Shown: positions 46,597 to 56,920 of the stretch, piece by piece | Numbering within the stretch: the first letter of the stretch is position 1 | Layout: each line of letters opens with the position of its first letter | Assembly (NCBI RefSeq): GCF_001307155.1 | Contig: NZ_CP012830.1 | Location: 1,977,501 to 2,041,500 of the forward strand | Direction of reading: 5' to 3' | Source: Pseudomonas fluorescens | Lineage (GTDB): Bacteria > Pseudomonadota > Gammaproteobacteria > Pseudomonadales > Pseudomonadaceae | DNA: 64,000 nt | The notes under the pieces: model-generated | What the model saw: only the letters and a program-made list of their open reading frames with translations | Databases searched by the model: none | Told to the model about the DNA's origin: nothing | Made by a program: the position numbers and the translations under genes

Positions 46597-47271
46597 CTAC
46601 ATCCATCCGTACTCGGCCATCGACAGCGGATCGCCATCGCCGACGATGAAATGGTCGAGTACCCGCACATCGATCAGGTCCAGCGCCTCTTGCAGGCGCC
46701 GGGTCAGCGCTCGATCCGCCTGACTGGGCTCGGCACTGCCTGACGGATGGTTGTGGCACAGGATCAACGCCGCGGCGTTGTGCGCCAGTGCACGCTTGAC
46801 CACCTGACGTGGGTAGACACTGGCGCTGTCGATCGAGCCGCGAAACAGTATCTCGAACGCCAGCACCCGATGCCGGGAGTCCAGGAACAGACAGCCAAAC
46901 ACTTCATGCGGCTCATGGCGCAACATCGCCTTCAGGTAATTGCGCACCTCGATCGGGCTCTTGAGCACCGAGTCGCGACGCAAGCGTTCCGCCAAGTGCC
47001 GCCGCGCCATCTCCAGCACTGCCTGCAATTGGGCAAACTTTGCCGGCCCCAGCCCAAGTTGACTGCCGAACGTCTGCTGATCGGCCTCCAGCAACGTGCG
47101 CAGGCTGCCGAATTGATGCAACAGGTGTCGCGCCAGATCGACTGCGCTTTTGCCGGTCACCCCGGTGCGTAGAAAGATCGCCAGTAACTCGGCGTCCGAA
47201 AGGCTCGCCGAACCCTGCTCCAGAAGCTTCTCCCGCGGACGCTCTGCCGCCGGCCAATCGCGAATGCTCAT
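46597..47271 (-). CDS. radC: RadC/YsnF-type JAMM protein
   Basis: A 224-aa RadC protein. The N-terminal helix-hairpin region ([20 protein letters not shown]) is followed by a JAMM/MPN metalloprotease-like domain with [14 protein letters not shown]. The DNA-repair role first assigned to radC has been questioned; the function is not settled. It is divergent from coaBC, with 133 bp between. Confidence 0.92.
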   Translation of the reverse strand: MSIRDWPAAERPREKLLEQGSASLSDAELLAIFLRTGVTGKSAVDLARHLLHQFGSLRTLLEADQQTFGSQLGLGPAKFAQLQAVLEMARRHLAERLRRDSVLKSPIEVRNYLKAMLRHEPHEVFGCLFLDSRHRVLAFEILFRGSIDSASVYPRQVVKRALAHNAAALILCHNHPSGSAEPSQADRALTRRLQEALDLIDVRVLDHFIVGDGDPLSMAEYGWM

Positions 47272-47404
47272 AGCACCTCCATGTGTGTGGGCGCCGCTGT
47301 TCCGTTGCGGTCGCTGTGATATCGTAGTCCATCTTTTTTGCGGGCGATTTCACCCTGGGGAGGGGTTTCGCCACGTAGTCATCAATGAATTGAAAGGCAG
47401 GCCT

Positions 47405-48613
47405 ATGCAGCGGCTGTATCGGAAACGCATCGTTCTCGGCGTCGGCGGCGGCATTGCCGCCTACAAGAGCGCCGAGCTGGTTCGCCGACTCATCGACCAG
47501 GGCGCCGAAGTGCGCGTGGTCATGACCCGTGGCGGCAGCGAGTTCATCACCCCGCTGACCATGCAGGCACTCTCCGGGCACCCGGTCCACCTGGACCTGC
47601 TGGACCCGGCGGCCGAAGCTGCGATGGGCCACATCGAGCTGGCCAAATGGGCCGACCTGGTGCTGATCGCGCCGGCCACCGCCGATCTGATCGCGCGCCT
47701 GGCCCAAGGCATCGCCAATGACCTGCTGACCACCCTGGTACTGGCCACCGACGCCACCGTCGCGCTGGCCCCGGCGATGAACCAGGCCATGTGGCGCGAC
47801 CCGGCCACCCAGGCCAACACCCAATTGCTCGAAAGCCGTGGCTTCAAGGTCTTCGGCCCGGCGTCCGGCAGCCAGGCCTGCGGCGACGTCGGCATGGGCC
47901 GCATGCTCGAAGCCGACGATCTGGCGCAATGCGCCGCCGACTGCTTCCAGCGTCAGGCGCTGACCGGCAAACACGTACTGATCACGGCCGGTCCGACCCA
48001 GGAAAACATCGACCCGGTGCGCTACATCACCAACCACAGCTCCGGAAAAATGGGCTTTGCCCTGGCCGAAGCCGCGGTTGAAGCCGGCGCCCGGGTGACC
48101 TTGATCACCGGCCCCGTGCACCTGCCGACCCCGGATCGCGTCACCCGGATCGACGTGGTCAGCGCCCGCGACATGCTCGCCGCCTGTGAAGCCGCGATCC
48201 CTTGCGACCTGTTCATCGCGTCTGCTGCGGTTGCGGACTATCGCCCGGAAGTCGTCGCCCCACAAAAACTCAAGAAAGACCCTACGAACGGCGACGGCTT
48301 GTTGCTACAAATGGTCCGCAACCCAGACATTCTGGCGACCATTGCCACGCGCCCCGACCGTCCGTTCAGTGTCGGTTTCGCCGCCGAAACCGAACACCTG
48401 CTCGACTACGCTGCACGCAAGCTGAAAGACAAAAACCTCGACCTGATCGTCGCCAACGACGTGGCCAACCCGAGCATTGGCTTCAATAGCGAGGAAAACG
48501 CTTGCAGCGTGATCGACCGGGAGTTGCATGCAACACTCTTCGCCCAGACCAGCAAGGCCAAAATCGCCCGCCAGCTGATCACTTTTATCGCCGAACGTCT
48601 GAACCAGGTTTAA
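47405..48613 (+). CDS. coaBC: Bifunctional phosphopantothenoylcysteine decarboxylase/synthase
   Basis: A 402-aa fused enzyme (Dfp) of coenzyme A synthesis. The CoaC flavoprotein half (1-190) has the proton-donor histidine in [12 protein letters not shown] and the substrate-clamp APAMNQAMW, then [13 protein letters not shown]. The CoaB half (from about 192) begins [20 protein letters not shown] and has the dimer KXKK-like region QKLKKDP. The start at 47405 gives the usual [20 protein letters not shown]; an upstream in-frame extension is antisense to radC. dut follows 5 bp later. Confidence 0.96.
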   Translation: MQRLYRKRIVLGVGGGIAAYKSAELVRRLIDQGAEVRVVMTRGGSEFITPLTMQALSGHPVHLDLLDPAAEAAMGHIELAKWADLVLIAPATADLIARLAQGIANDLLTTLVLATDATVALAPAMNQAMWRDPATQANTQLLESRGFKVFGPASGSQACGDVGMGRMLEADDLAQCAADCFQRQALTGKHVLITAGPTQENIDPVRYITNHSSGKMGFALAEAAVEAGARVTLITGPVHLPTPDRVTRIDVVSARDMLAACEAAIPCDLFIASAAVADYRPEVVAPQKLKKDPTNGDGLLLQMVRNPDILATIATRPDRPFSVGFAAETEHLLDYAARKLKDKNLDLIVANDVANPSIGFNSEENACSVIDRELHATLFAQTSKAKIARQLITFIAERLNQV

Positions 48614-48618
48614 CTCAC

Positions 48619-49074
48619 ATGCACGCTTTACAAGCCAAGATCCTCGACCCACGCATTGGCCGCGAATTCCCGCTGCCGCAGTACGCCACGCCAGGCTCCG
48701 CCGGCCTCGACCTGCGGGCGATGCTGGAACAGGACACCGTCATCAAGCCGGGTGAAACCCTGCTGATCCCGACCGGCCTGTCGGTGTTCATCGGCGACCC
48801 GGGCCTCGCCGCACTGATCCTGCCGCGCTCGGGCCTGGGCCATAAGCACGGCATCGTGCTGGGCAATCTGGTCGGGCTGATCGACTCCGATTACCAGGGC
48901 CCGCTGATGGTCTCCTGCTGGAACCGCGGCCAGACCGACTTCAACATCGTGGTGGGTGAACGCCTTGCCCAACTGGTGCTGGTGCCGGTGGTTCAGGCGC
49001 ACTTCGAGATGGTGGAAGAGTTCGTCGAAACCCAGCGCGGCACCGGTGGCTTCGGTCATTCCGGCAGCCACTGA
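48619..49074 (+). CDS. dut: dUTP diphosphatase
   Basis: A 151-aa trimeric dUTPase. All five motifs are present: [42 protein letters not shown] and [10 protein letters not shown]. It removes dUTP to keep uracil out of DNA and supplies dUMP. It sits 5 bp after coaBC, as in other gamma-proteobacteria. Confidence 0.96.
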   Translation: MHALQAKILDPRIGREFPLPQYATPGSAGLDLRAMLEQDTVIKPGETLLIPTGLSVFIGDPGLAALILPRSGLGHKHGIVLGNLVGLIDSDYQGPLMVSCWNRGQTDFNIVVGERLAQLVLVPVVQAHFEMVEEFVETQRGTGGFGHSGSH

Positions 49075-49089
49075 TACAACAAAGCCCCA

Positions 49090-49184
49090 TGTGGCGAGGG
49101 AGCTTGCTCCCGCTGGGCTGCGCAGCAGACCCCAAAATTTTGTGGGCGCTACGCACCCAAGCGGGAGCAAGCTCCCTCGCCACA
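49090..49184. repeat. REPIN-like inverted pair (tgtggcgaggg class)
   Basis: Arms at 49090-49113 and 49161-49184, the same class as at 1157 and 51794. They take up a third of the 298-bp gap before algC. The rest of the gap shows no gene. Confidence 0.85.
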
Positions 49185-49372
49185 ATGTTTATGCAGTCTC
49201 ACTTGCAAGGTTCACCACCAGAATCAAGGCATGAGCCGGTTTTCATGAATGTCATGGCCCTTTCGCACCACGAACTCTCTGCGGAAAACGCCGTCATATC
49301 TTCCAGTTTTAGCCTGCCGACGAATGATTCGCAGGCAGGTCCAGCCACTTTCGAGATGGAGCATTTCCACAG

Positions 49373-50770
49373 ATGAGCACCCCAACCCGCGTCGCCCCCA
49401 AGTTCCCCGACAGCATTTTCCGCGCCTACGATATTCGTGGCACCGTTCCGGAATTTCTGAACGCTGAAACGGCTTACTGGCTCGGTCGCGCCATCGGTGC
49501 CCAAAGTCTGGCCCAGGATGAGCCGAATGTTTCTGTCGGCCGTGATGGTCGCCTTTCCGGCCCGGAGCTGGTGGAACAACTGATTCAGGGCCTGTACGAC
49601 AGCGGCTGCCACGTCAGCGACGTCGGCCTGGTGCCAACCCCGGCGCTCTATTACGCGGCCAACGTGCTGGCCGGCAAGTCTGGCGTGATGCTCACCGGCA
49701 GCCACAACCCGTCGAACTACAACGGCTTCAAAATCGTCATCGCCGGCGACACCCTGGCCAACGAACAGATCCAGGCCCTGCATGACCGCCTGAAAACCAA
49801 CAACCTGAGCAGCGGCAAGGGCAGCATCACCAAAGTCGAGATCCTCGACCGCTACACCGCCGAAATCGTCCAGGACATCAAGCTGGCCCGACGCTTGAAA
49901 GTCGTGGTCGACTGCGGCAACGGTGCCGCCGGCGTTATCGCGCCTCAGTTGATCCAAGCGCTGAACTGCGAAGTCATCCCGCTGTTCTGCGACGTCGATG
50001 GCAACTTCCCGAATCACCACCCGGACCCGGGCAAGCCTGAAAACCTGGTGGACCTGATCGCCAAGGTCAAGGAAACCAACGCCGACCTGGGCCTGGCCTT
50101 CGACGGTGACGGCGACCGCGTCGGCGTGGTGACCAATACCGGCGACATCGTGTTCCCGGACCGCCTGCTGATGCTGTTCGCCAAGGATGTGGTTGCACGC
50201 AACCCGGACGCCGAGATCATCTTCGACGTCAAATGCACCCGTCGCCTGACACCGCTGATCAAGGAATATGGCGGTCGCCCGCTGATGTGGAAAACCGGTC
50301 ATTCGTTGATCAAGAAGAAGATGAAACAAACCGGCGCCCTGCTCGCAGGCGAAATGAGCGGGCACATCTTCTTCAAGGAGCGCTGGTTCGGTTTCGACGA
50401 CGGTATTTACAGCGCCGCGCGGCTGCTGGAGATCCTCAGCAGGGAAAAATCCACTGCGCAAGAGTTGTTCGAGACCTTCCCGAACGATATTTCTACGCCA
50501 GAAATCAATATCCATGTGACCGAAGAGAGCAAATTCAGCATCATTGATGCACTGCACGATGCCCGTTGGGGTGAAGGCGCCGAATTGACCACCATCGACG
50601 GTGTGCGAGTCGACTATGCCAAAGGCTGGGGCCTGGTTCGCGCGTCCAACACCACACCGGTGCTGGTCCTGCGTTTCGAGGCCGATAACGACGCCGAACT
50701 GCAGCGCATCAAGGACGTGTTCCACACCCAACTGAAACGTGTTGCACCTGACCTCCAACTACCATTTTGA
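49373..50770 (+). CDS. algC: Phosphomannomutase/phosphoglucomutase
   Basis: A 465-aa enzyme that interconverts 6- and 1-phosphates of mannose and glucose, feeding alginate, lipopolysaccharide and other polysaccharides. The phosphoserine loop is TGSHNPSNYNG (about residue 108), the metal loop FDGDGDRVG (about 242) and the sugar loop GEMSGHIFF. GGAG lies 11 nt before the ATG. The length matches P. aeruginosa AlgC (463 aa); argB follows after 38 bp. Confidence 0.96.
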   Translation: MSTPTRVAPKFPDSIFRAYDIRGTVPEFLNAETAYWLGRAIGAQSLAQDEPNVSVGRDGRLSGPELVEQLIQGLYDSGCHVSDVGLVPTPALYYAANVLAGKSGVMLTGSHNPSNYNGFKIVIAGDTLANEQIQALHDRLKTNNLSSGKGSITKVEILDRYTAEIVQDIKLARRLKVVVDCGNGAAGVIAPQLIQALNCEVIPLFCDVDGNFPNHHPDPGKPENLVDLIAKVKETNADLGLAFDGDGDRVGVVTNTGDIVFPDRLLMLFAKDVVARNPDAEIIFDVKCTRRLTPLIKEYGGRPLMWKTGHSLIKKKMKQTGALLAGEMSGHIFFKERWFGFDDGIYSAARLLEILSREKSTAQELFETFPNDISTPEINIHVTEESKFSIIDALHDARWGEGAELTTIDGVRVDYAKGWGLVRASNTTPVLVLRFEADNDAELQRIKDVFHTQLKRVAPDLQLPF

Positions 50771-50778
50771 TTTTTTGA

Positions 50779-51714
<936 letters not shown>

Positions 51715-51726
51715 GCAACACACACA

Positions 51727-51767
51727 AAAAGACCCCGCTCAGCCAGGCTGAGCGGGGTCTTTTTTTG
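51727..51767 (+). terminator. Intrinsic terminator after argB
   Basis: A 15-bp stem (agaccccgctcagcc / ggctgagcggggtct) around a single-base gap is followed by a run of seven T. Confidence 0.92.
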
Positions 51768-51793
51768 CCTGCGATCTCAATAGGAGATCATTT

Positions 51794-51888
51794 TGTGGCG
51801 AGGGAGCTTGCTCCCGCTTGAGTGCGCAGCGCTCACAAAATCCTTGGGTCTGCTACGCAGCCCAGCGGGAGCAAGTTCCCTCGCCACA
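51794..51888. repeat. REPIN-like inverted pair (tgtggcgaggg class)
   Basis: Arms at 51794-51817 and 51865-51888 fill the space between the argB terminator and the pyrE stop codon. The third copy of this class in the window. Confidence 0.85.
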
Positions 51889-51914
51889 CAAGCCCGCCCC
51901 CATAAGGGTTGTGG

Positions 51915-52559
51915 TTAGACGCCGAATTGCGCCCGGTAGGCTTCAACCGCAGGCAAATGCTGCTTGAGCTGCGGATCGTCGGCGAGGAACTCCAGCACCT
52001 GATTCAGCGAAACAATGCTGATCACCGGGATACCGAAGTCACGCTCCACTTCCTGGATTGCCGACAATTCACCGTTGCCACGCTCCTGACGGTTCAGCGC
52101 GATCAGCACGCCGGCCGCCTTGGCGCCTTCCTGGGAAGCGATGATCTGCATCACTTCACGGATTGCGGTACCGGCGGTGATCACGTCGTCGATGATCAGC
52201 ACGTCGCCGGTCAATGGCGCGCCGACCAGGCTGCCGCCTTCGCCGTGGGCCTTGGCTTCCTTGCGATTGAAGCACCATGGCAGATCGCGGTCATGGTGCT
52301 CGGCCAATGCCACGGCGGTGGTCGCCGCCAAAGGAATACCTTTGTACGCTGGGCCAAACAGCACGTCGAACGCGATGCCGCTCTCGACGATGGCTGCCGC
52401 GTAGAAACGACCCAGCTGCGCCAGCGCAGAACCCGAGTTGAAAAGGCCGGCATTGAAGAAGTAAGGACTGGTACGCCCGGACTTCAGGGTGAACTCACCG
52501 AAGCGCAAAACGCCGCGATCGATGGCAAAACGAATGAAGTCGCGCTGATACGCTTGCAT
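51915..52559 (-). CDS. pyrE: Orotate phosphoribosyltransferase
   Basis: A 214-aa enzyme making orotidine 5'-phosphate from orotate and PRPP in pyrimidine synthesis. It has the N-terminal motif [20 protein letters not shown], the loop [13 protein letters not shown] and the PRPP site [13 protein letters not shown]. The start at 52559 ([14 protein letters not shown]) is standard. It is divergent from crc with 82 bp between, the classical Pseudomonas arrangement. Confidence 0.96.
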   Translation of the reverse strand: MQAYQRDFIRFAIDRGVLRFGEFTLKSGRTSPYFFNAGLFNSGSALAQLGRFYAAAIVESGIAFDVLFGPAYKGIPLAATTAVALAEHHDRDLPWCFNRKEAKAHGEGGSLVGAPLTGDVLIIDDVITAGTAIREVMQIIASQEGAKAAGVLIALNRQERGNGELSAIQEVERDFGIPVISIVSLNQVLEFLADDPQLKQHLPAVEAYRAQFGV

Positions 52560-52604
52560 GAAAAAAACCCCAAATACCACGGATTTAGCTAATTAGGTAG
52601 ACGC

Positions 52605-52619
52605 CGTGTATCATACACG
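52605..52619. promoter_or_regulatory. 15-bp palindrome between pyrE and crc
   Basis: cgtgtatcatacacg is two perfect 7-bp arms around a central C. It lies 23 bp before the crc ATG and 46 bp before the pyrE ATG, in the short shared control region. Confidence 0.5.
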
Positions 52620-52641
52620 CACGCGATTTTTGGGGCCATTT

Positions 52642-53421
52642 ATGCGGATCATCAGTGTGAACGTCAATGGTATTCAGGCTGCAGTCGAGCGTGGTTTGCT
52701 CAGTTGGCTGCAGGCACAGAATGCCGACGTCATCTGCCTGCAGGACACCCGCGCCTCCGCCTTTGAACTGGACGACCCAGCCTTCCAACTGGATGGCTAC
52801 TTCCTTTATGCCTGCGATGCCGAAGTTCCCGCCCAAGGTGGCGTGGCTTTGTACTCGCGGTTGCAACCGAAGGCTGTCATCAGCGGTCTCGGCTTTGAGA
52901 CGGCCGACCGCTACGGGCGCTACCTGCAAGCCGATTTCGACAAGGTCAGCATCGCGACCTTGCTGCTCCCTTCGGGGCAGAACGGCGATGAAGACTTGAA
53001 CCAGAAGTTCAAGCTAATGGACGATTTCGCCCGTTATCTGGATAAACAGCGACGCAAACGTCGCGAGTACATTTATTGTGGCTCGCTGTACGTGGCGCAA
53101 CAGAAGCTGGATATCAAGAACTGGCGCGACAGCCAGCAATCCCCGGGCTTCCTGGCGCCAGAGCGTGCCTGGATGGACGAGATTGTCGGCAACATGGGGT
53201 ATGTCGATGCCCTGCGCGAAGTCAGCCGTGAAGGCGATCAGTACAGCTGGTGGCCAGACAACGAACAGGCTGAAATGCTCAACCTGGGCTGGCGTTTCGA
53301 CTACCAACTGCTGACCCCGGGCCTGCGCCGCTTTGTACGCAGCGCTCGCTTGCCACGTCAGCCGCGGTTCTCGCAACACGCGCCGTTGATCGTGGACTAC
53401 GACTGGACGCTGACGATCTAA
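52642..53421 (+). CDS. crc: Catabolite repression control protein
   Basis: A 259-aa protein with an exonuclease-endonuclease-phosphatase fold (MRIISVNVNGIQAAVERGLL, then ICLQDTRASAFELD). As in P. aeruginosa Crc (259 aa), some catalytic residues of the nuclease family are changed; the known role is to act with Hfq to block translation of catabolic mRNAs at AANAANAA sites. A possible local target is dadA. The start at 52642 matches the known N-terminus. Confidence 0.96.
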   Translation: MRIISVNVNGIQAAVERGLLSWLQAQNADVICLQDTRASAFELDDPAFQLDGYFLYACDAEVPAQGGVALYSRLQPKAVISGLGFETADRYGRYLQADFDKVSIATLLLPSGQNGDEDLNQKFKLMDDFARYLDKQRRKRREYIYCGSLYVAQQKLDIKNWRDSQQSPGFLAPERAWMDEIVGNMGYVDALREVSREGDQYSWWPDNEQAEMLNLGWRFDYQLLTPGLRRFVRSARLPRQPRFSQHAPLIVDYDWTLTI

Positions 53422-53439
53422 GCGTCTTTTCGCAGCTGC

Positions 53440-53469
53440 AAAAAAGCCGACAGAGATGTCGGCTTTTTT
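53440..53469 (+). terminator. Intrinsic terminator after crc
   Basis: The stem gccgaca / tgtcggc with a gaga loop is followed by six T. It lies 18 bp beyond the crc stop codon. Confidence 0.9.
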
Positions 53470-53486
53470 GTAGTCGCCCAACTCCC

Positions 53487-53510
53487 GTAGGAGCAAGGCT
53501 TGCCCCTACA
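53487..53510. repeat. Truncated REP palindrome
   Basis: gtaggagcaaggcttgcccc followed by taca; it is a shortened REP copy just before the DUF4870 gene end. Confidence 0.6.
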
Positions 53511-53528
53511 GGTCGATGTGGTTGCGGG

Positions 53529-53897
53529 TTATTTGATCAACCGCCAGGTGAAGGGGTAGCGATATAGCTGCCCTTCATTGGCTTTGACCCCGGCGATGAT
53601 TGTCAGCACCAGCGCCCCGATGGCCACCAGGCCAAACAGGAAGAAGCCGATCACCACCACCATCAACAGCAGGCAGATGGCCGAAGCAATGGCCACGCTG
53701 ATCTGAAAGTTCAGCGCCTCCTTGCCCTGATCGTCGATGAACGGGTCCATCTCGCGCTTCAGTTGCCAGAGGATCAGCGGCCCGATCAGCGAACCGAACG
53801 GCACCCAAATCCCCAGCAAGGCCGAGAGATGGCAGAACATGGCCCACTGACGAACCTCACGGCTCGGCACTGGCAACGGAAGTTGCTCATCACTCAT
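53529..53897 (-). CDS. DUF4870 membrane protein
   Basis: A 122-aa protein with three or four membrane helices: WAMFCHLSALLGIWVPFGSL, IGPLILWQL, then a long hydrophobic stretch ICLLLMVVVIGFFLFGLVAI. This is the DUF4870 (Tic20-like) fold; its function is unknown. The start at 53897 has GGAG 6 nt upstream; the frame is open to 53918. It lies 44 bp downstream of rph. Confidence 0.82.
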   Translation of the reverse strand: MSDEQLPLPVPSREVRQWAMFCHLSALLGIWVPFGSLIGPLILWQLKREMDPFIDDQGKEALNFQISVAIASAICLLLMVVVIGFFLFGLVAIGALVLTIIAGVKANEGQLYRYPFTWRLIK

Positions 53898-53941
53898 GAC
53901 GCTCTCCTTGCTGGACATCGGAACCTGGGTATTGGGGGCAA

Positions 53942-54664
53942 TCAGTCGGCCAACGCAGCGTTCTGCAGATCGAAAATATCGTTCATGCCTTTCTTCGCCA
54001 GCTCCAGCATCGCGTTCAGCTCTTCAGGCTGGAACGGCGCGCCTTCAGCGGTGCCCTGCACTTCGATGAAACCACCGGTGCTGGTCATCACCACGTTCAG
54101 GTCGGTTTCGGCAGCCGAGTCTTCCAGGTAGTCCAGATCCAGCACTGGCTCGCCCTGGTACATGCCCACGGACACAGCAGCAATCATCTGCTTGAGCGGA
54201 TCACCGCCTTTCAGGCCGCCGCGCTTCTTGATCACTTTCAAGGCGTCGACCAGCGCAACCATGGCGCCAGTGATCGAGGCAGTACGCGTACCGCCGTCGG
54301 CCTGGATCACGTCGCAGTCGACGTACAGGGTCACGTCGCCCAGCTTGGACATGTCCAGCGCAGCGCGCAGGGAACGACCGATCAGACGCTGGATCTCCAG
54401 CGTACGGCCGCCTTGCTTGCCGCGGCTCGCTTCACGCTGGTTACGCTCGCCAGTGGCGCGCGGCAGCATGCCGTATTCGGCGGTCAGCCAGCCTTGGCCC
54501 TGCCCCTTGAGGAAGCGCGGCACGCCGTTTTCGACGCTGACGGTGCAGATCACCTTGGTATCACCGAACTCGACCAGTACAGATCCCTCGGCGTGTTTGG
54601 TGTAGTTGCGGGTAATGCGGATCGAGCGGAGCTGATCGGCAGCGCGACCACTTGGACGTTTCAT
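53942..54664 (-). CDS. rph: Ribonuclease PH
   Basis: A 240-aa phosphorolytic 3' exoribonuclease that trims tRNA ends. It begins [20 protein letters not shown] and has the core [20 protein letters not shown], then the phosphate-binding [19 protein letters not shown]. The length (240) equals that of known RNase PH, and the reading frame is intact, unlike the frameshifted rph of E. coli K-12. It is divergent from yicC with 270 bp between. Confidence 0.96.
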   Translation of the reverse strand: MKRPSGRAADQLRSIRITRNYTKHAEGSVLVEFGDTKVICTVSVENGVPRFLKGQGQGWLTAEYGMLPRATGERNQREASRGKQGGRTLEIQRLIGRSLRAALDMSKLGDVTLYVDCDVIQADGGTRTASITGAMVALVDALKVIKKRGGLKGGDPLKQMIAAVSVGMYQGEPVLDLDYLEDSAAETDLNVVMTSTGGFIEVQGTAEGAPFQPEELNAMLELAKKGMNDIFDLQNAALAD

Positions 54665-54934
54665 AGAGGAACACCTGTACGGAGGACGGAAATCTGCCGA
54701 GCATTATAGGGCGACCAGGCGCGCCTGGGCACTTCTAAAAAAAACGGGCGACGAGCGAGGGCTCTGAACCGGGCTCTGCGACGACCTGCAGCGCTTTGTC
54801 ACACGCGCCATTTGGGAGCATCCGCCGCACTGCGCTACAATCCTGCGCCTTTGCAGCCTGTGGGCTTTAATTCATCTAACCAGGTCCGTTGAGCCCGCTG
54901 GGTTCGGCGCCGGCCTGAATCGCGAGGTACCTCC

Positions 54935-55798
54935 ATGGTGCACAGCATGACCGCCTTCGCCCGCGTCGAAAAAGCCGGCAGCCAGGGCACCCTGAGCTGG
55001 GAGCTGCGTTCGGTCAACAGCCGTTACCTGGAACCGCACCTGCGCCTGCCAGAGTCCTTTCGCGACCTCGAAGGCAACGTGCGCGAAGCGCTGCGTCAGG
55101 GCCTGTCGCGCGGCAAGCTCGAATGCACGCTGCGCTTCACCGAAGAAACCGCCGGCAAACCGCTGCAAGTCGACCGCGAACGCGCCGCGCAACTGGTCGC
55201 CGCCGCCGAGACCGTCGCCAGCCTGATAAAGAATCCTTCAGCCCTCAACCCGCTGGAAGTGTTGGCCTGGCCTGGCGTGCTGGTTGCCGACGCAAGCGAC
55301 CCGCAAGCGCTCAACGCCGAGGCGCTGGCCCTGTTCAATGACGGTCTCAAGGAACTCAAGGCCGGCCGCGAGCGCGAAGGTGCGGAGCTGGCCCGACTGA
55401 TCAACGAACGCCTGACGTCGATTGAAGAAGACGTGGTGGCCCTGCGCGAACTCGTTCCGCAGATGCTCGCCACCCAGCGTCAGAAGGTGCTCGACCGCTT
55501 TGCCGACATGAAGGCCGAGCTCGACCCGCAGCGCCTGGAACAGGAAATGGTCATGCTCGCGCAAAAAAGCGACGTCGCCGAAGAACTGGACCGCCTGAGC
55601 ACCCACATCATTGAAGTTCGCCGCGTGCTCAAGTCCGGCGGCGCTGCCGGCCGGCGCCTCGACTTCCTGATGCAGGAGCTCAACCGCGAAGCCAATACAC
55701 TGGGCTCCAAAGCCTTCGACCCGCGCAGCACCCAGGCTGCGGTCAACCTCAAAGTGTTGATCGAGCAGATGCGCGAACAAGTGCAGAACATTGAGTAA
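54935..55798 (+). CDS. yicC: YicC-family endoribonuclease
   Basis: A 287-aa member of the YicC/YloC family. The N-terminus MVHSMTAFARVEKAGSQGTL and the segment NSRYLEPHLRLPESFRDLEG are typical, and the C-terminal DUF1732 region ends GRRLDFLMQELNREANTLGS. E. coli YicC has been shown to act in RNA decay (for example of the RyhB small RNA). gmk follows 12 bp later. Confidence 0.92.
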   Translation: MVHSMTAFARVEKAGSQGTLSWELRSVNSRYLEPHLRLPESFRDLEGNVREALRQGLSRGKLECTLRFTEETAGKPLQVDRERAAQLVAAAETVASLIKNPSALNPLEVLAWPGVLVADASDPQALNAEALALFNDGLKELKAGREREGAELARLINERLTSIEEDVVALRELVPQMLATQRQKVLDRFADMKAELDPQRLEQEMVMLAQKSDVAEELDRLSTHIIEVRRVLKSGGAAGRRLDFLMQELNREANTLGSKAFDPRSTQAAVNLKVLIEQMREQVQNIE

Positions 55799-56431
<633 letters not shown>

Positions 56432-56497
56432 ATCAGCTCTTCCCAAAACCGCTGCAAGGGCTTTACATTGGTACTTGCAGCGCGTTGAAGGGCTTGG

Positions 56498-56538
56498 TTA
56501 AAAAATCAGCGCTTCCCTAATCGCTGGTGATTTTTTAA
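56498..56538 (+). terminator. Probable terminator between gmk and rpoZ
   Basis: Bases 56498-56508 (ttaaaaaatca) are exactly complementary to 56528-56538. The inner gcg / cgc pair adds 3 bp with a 3-nt bulge. The 3' arm carries six T. A promoter for rpoZ would then lie in the 61 bp left before its start or overlap this site. Confidence 0.55.
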
Positions 56539-56599
56539 ACTGTTGAGTCCGCTCGCCCAACCGGGCAGCGCGCATATTGCATTCGCTCCGAGGAATACC

Positions 56600-56863
56600 A
56601 TGGCCCGCGTAACCGTTGAAGACTGCCTAGAACACGTGGAAAACCGCTTTGAGCTGGTCATGCTCTCTACCAAGCGTGCCCGTCAACTGGCCACCGGCGG
56701 CAAAGAGCCTCTGGTCCAGTGGGAAAACGACAAACCGACCGTTGTGGCCCTGCGTGAAATCGCTGAAGGCCTGATGAGCTACGAGTTCATCGCCAATGCT
56801 GAAATCGTCGAAGACGAACCGCTGTTCGCAGCGTTCGAGGACGAGTCCAACGAGGCCGTCTAA
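56600..56863 (+). CDS. rpoZ: RNA polymerase omega subunit
   Basis: An 87-aa omega subunit, beginning [20 protein letters not shown] with [10 protein letters not shown]. In E. coli, omega forms part of the ppGpp site on RNA polymerase, and here it directly precedes spoT. AGGAA lies 5 nt before the ATG. The start at 56600 agrees with the family. Confidence 0.96.
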   Translation: MARVTVEDCLEHVENRFELVMLSTKRARQLATGGKEPLVQWENDKPTVVALREIAEGLMSYEFIANAEIVEDEPLFAAFEDESNEAV

Positions 56864-56920
56864 GTCCATGCCTGGTCGACGTAGTACGGCGCGGGGTCAC
56901 AGCCATCGGCAGGAGTCATC

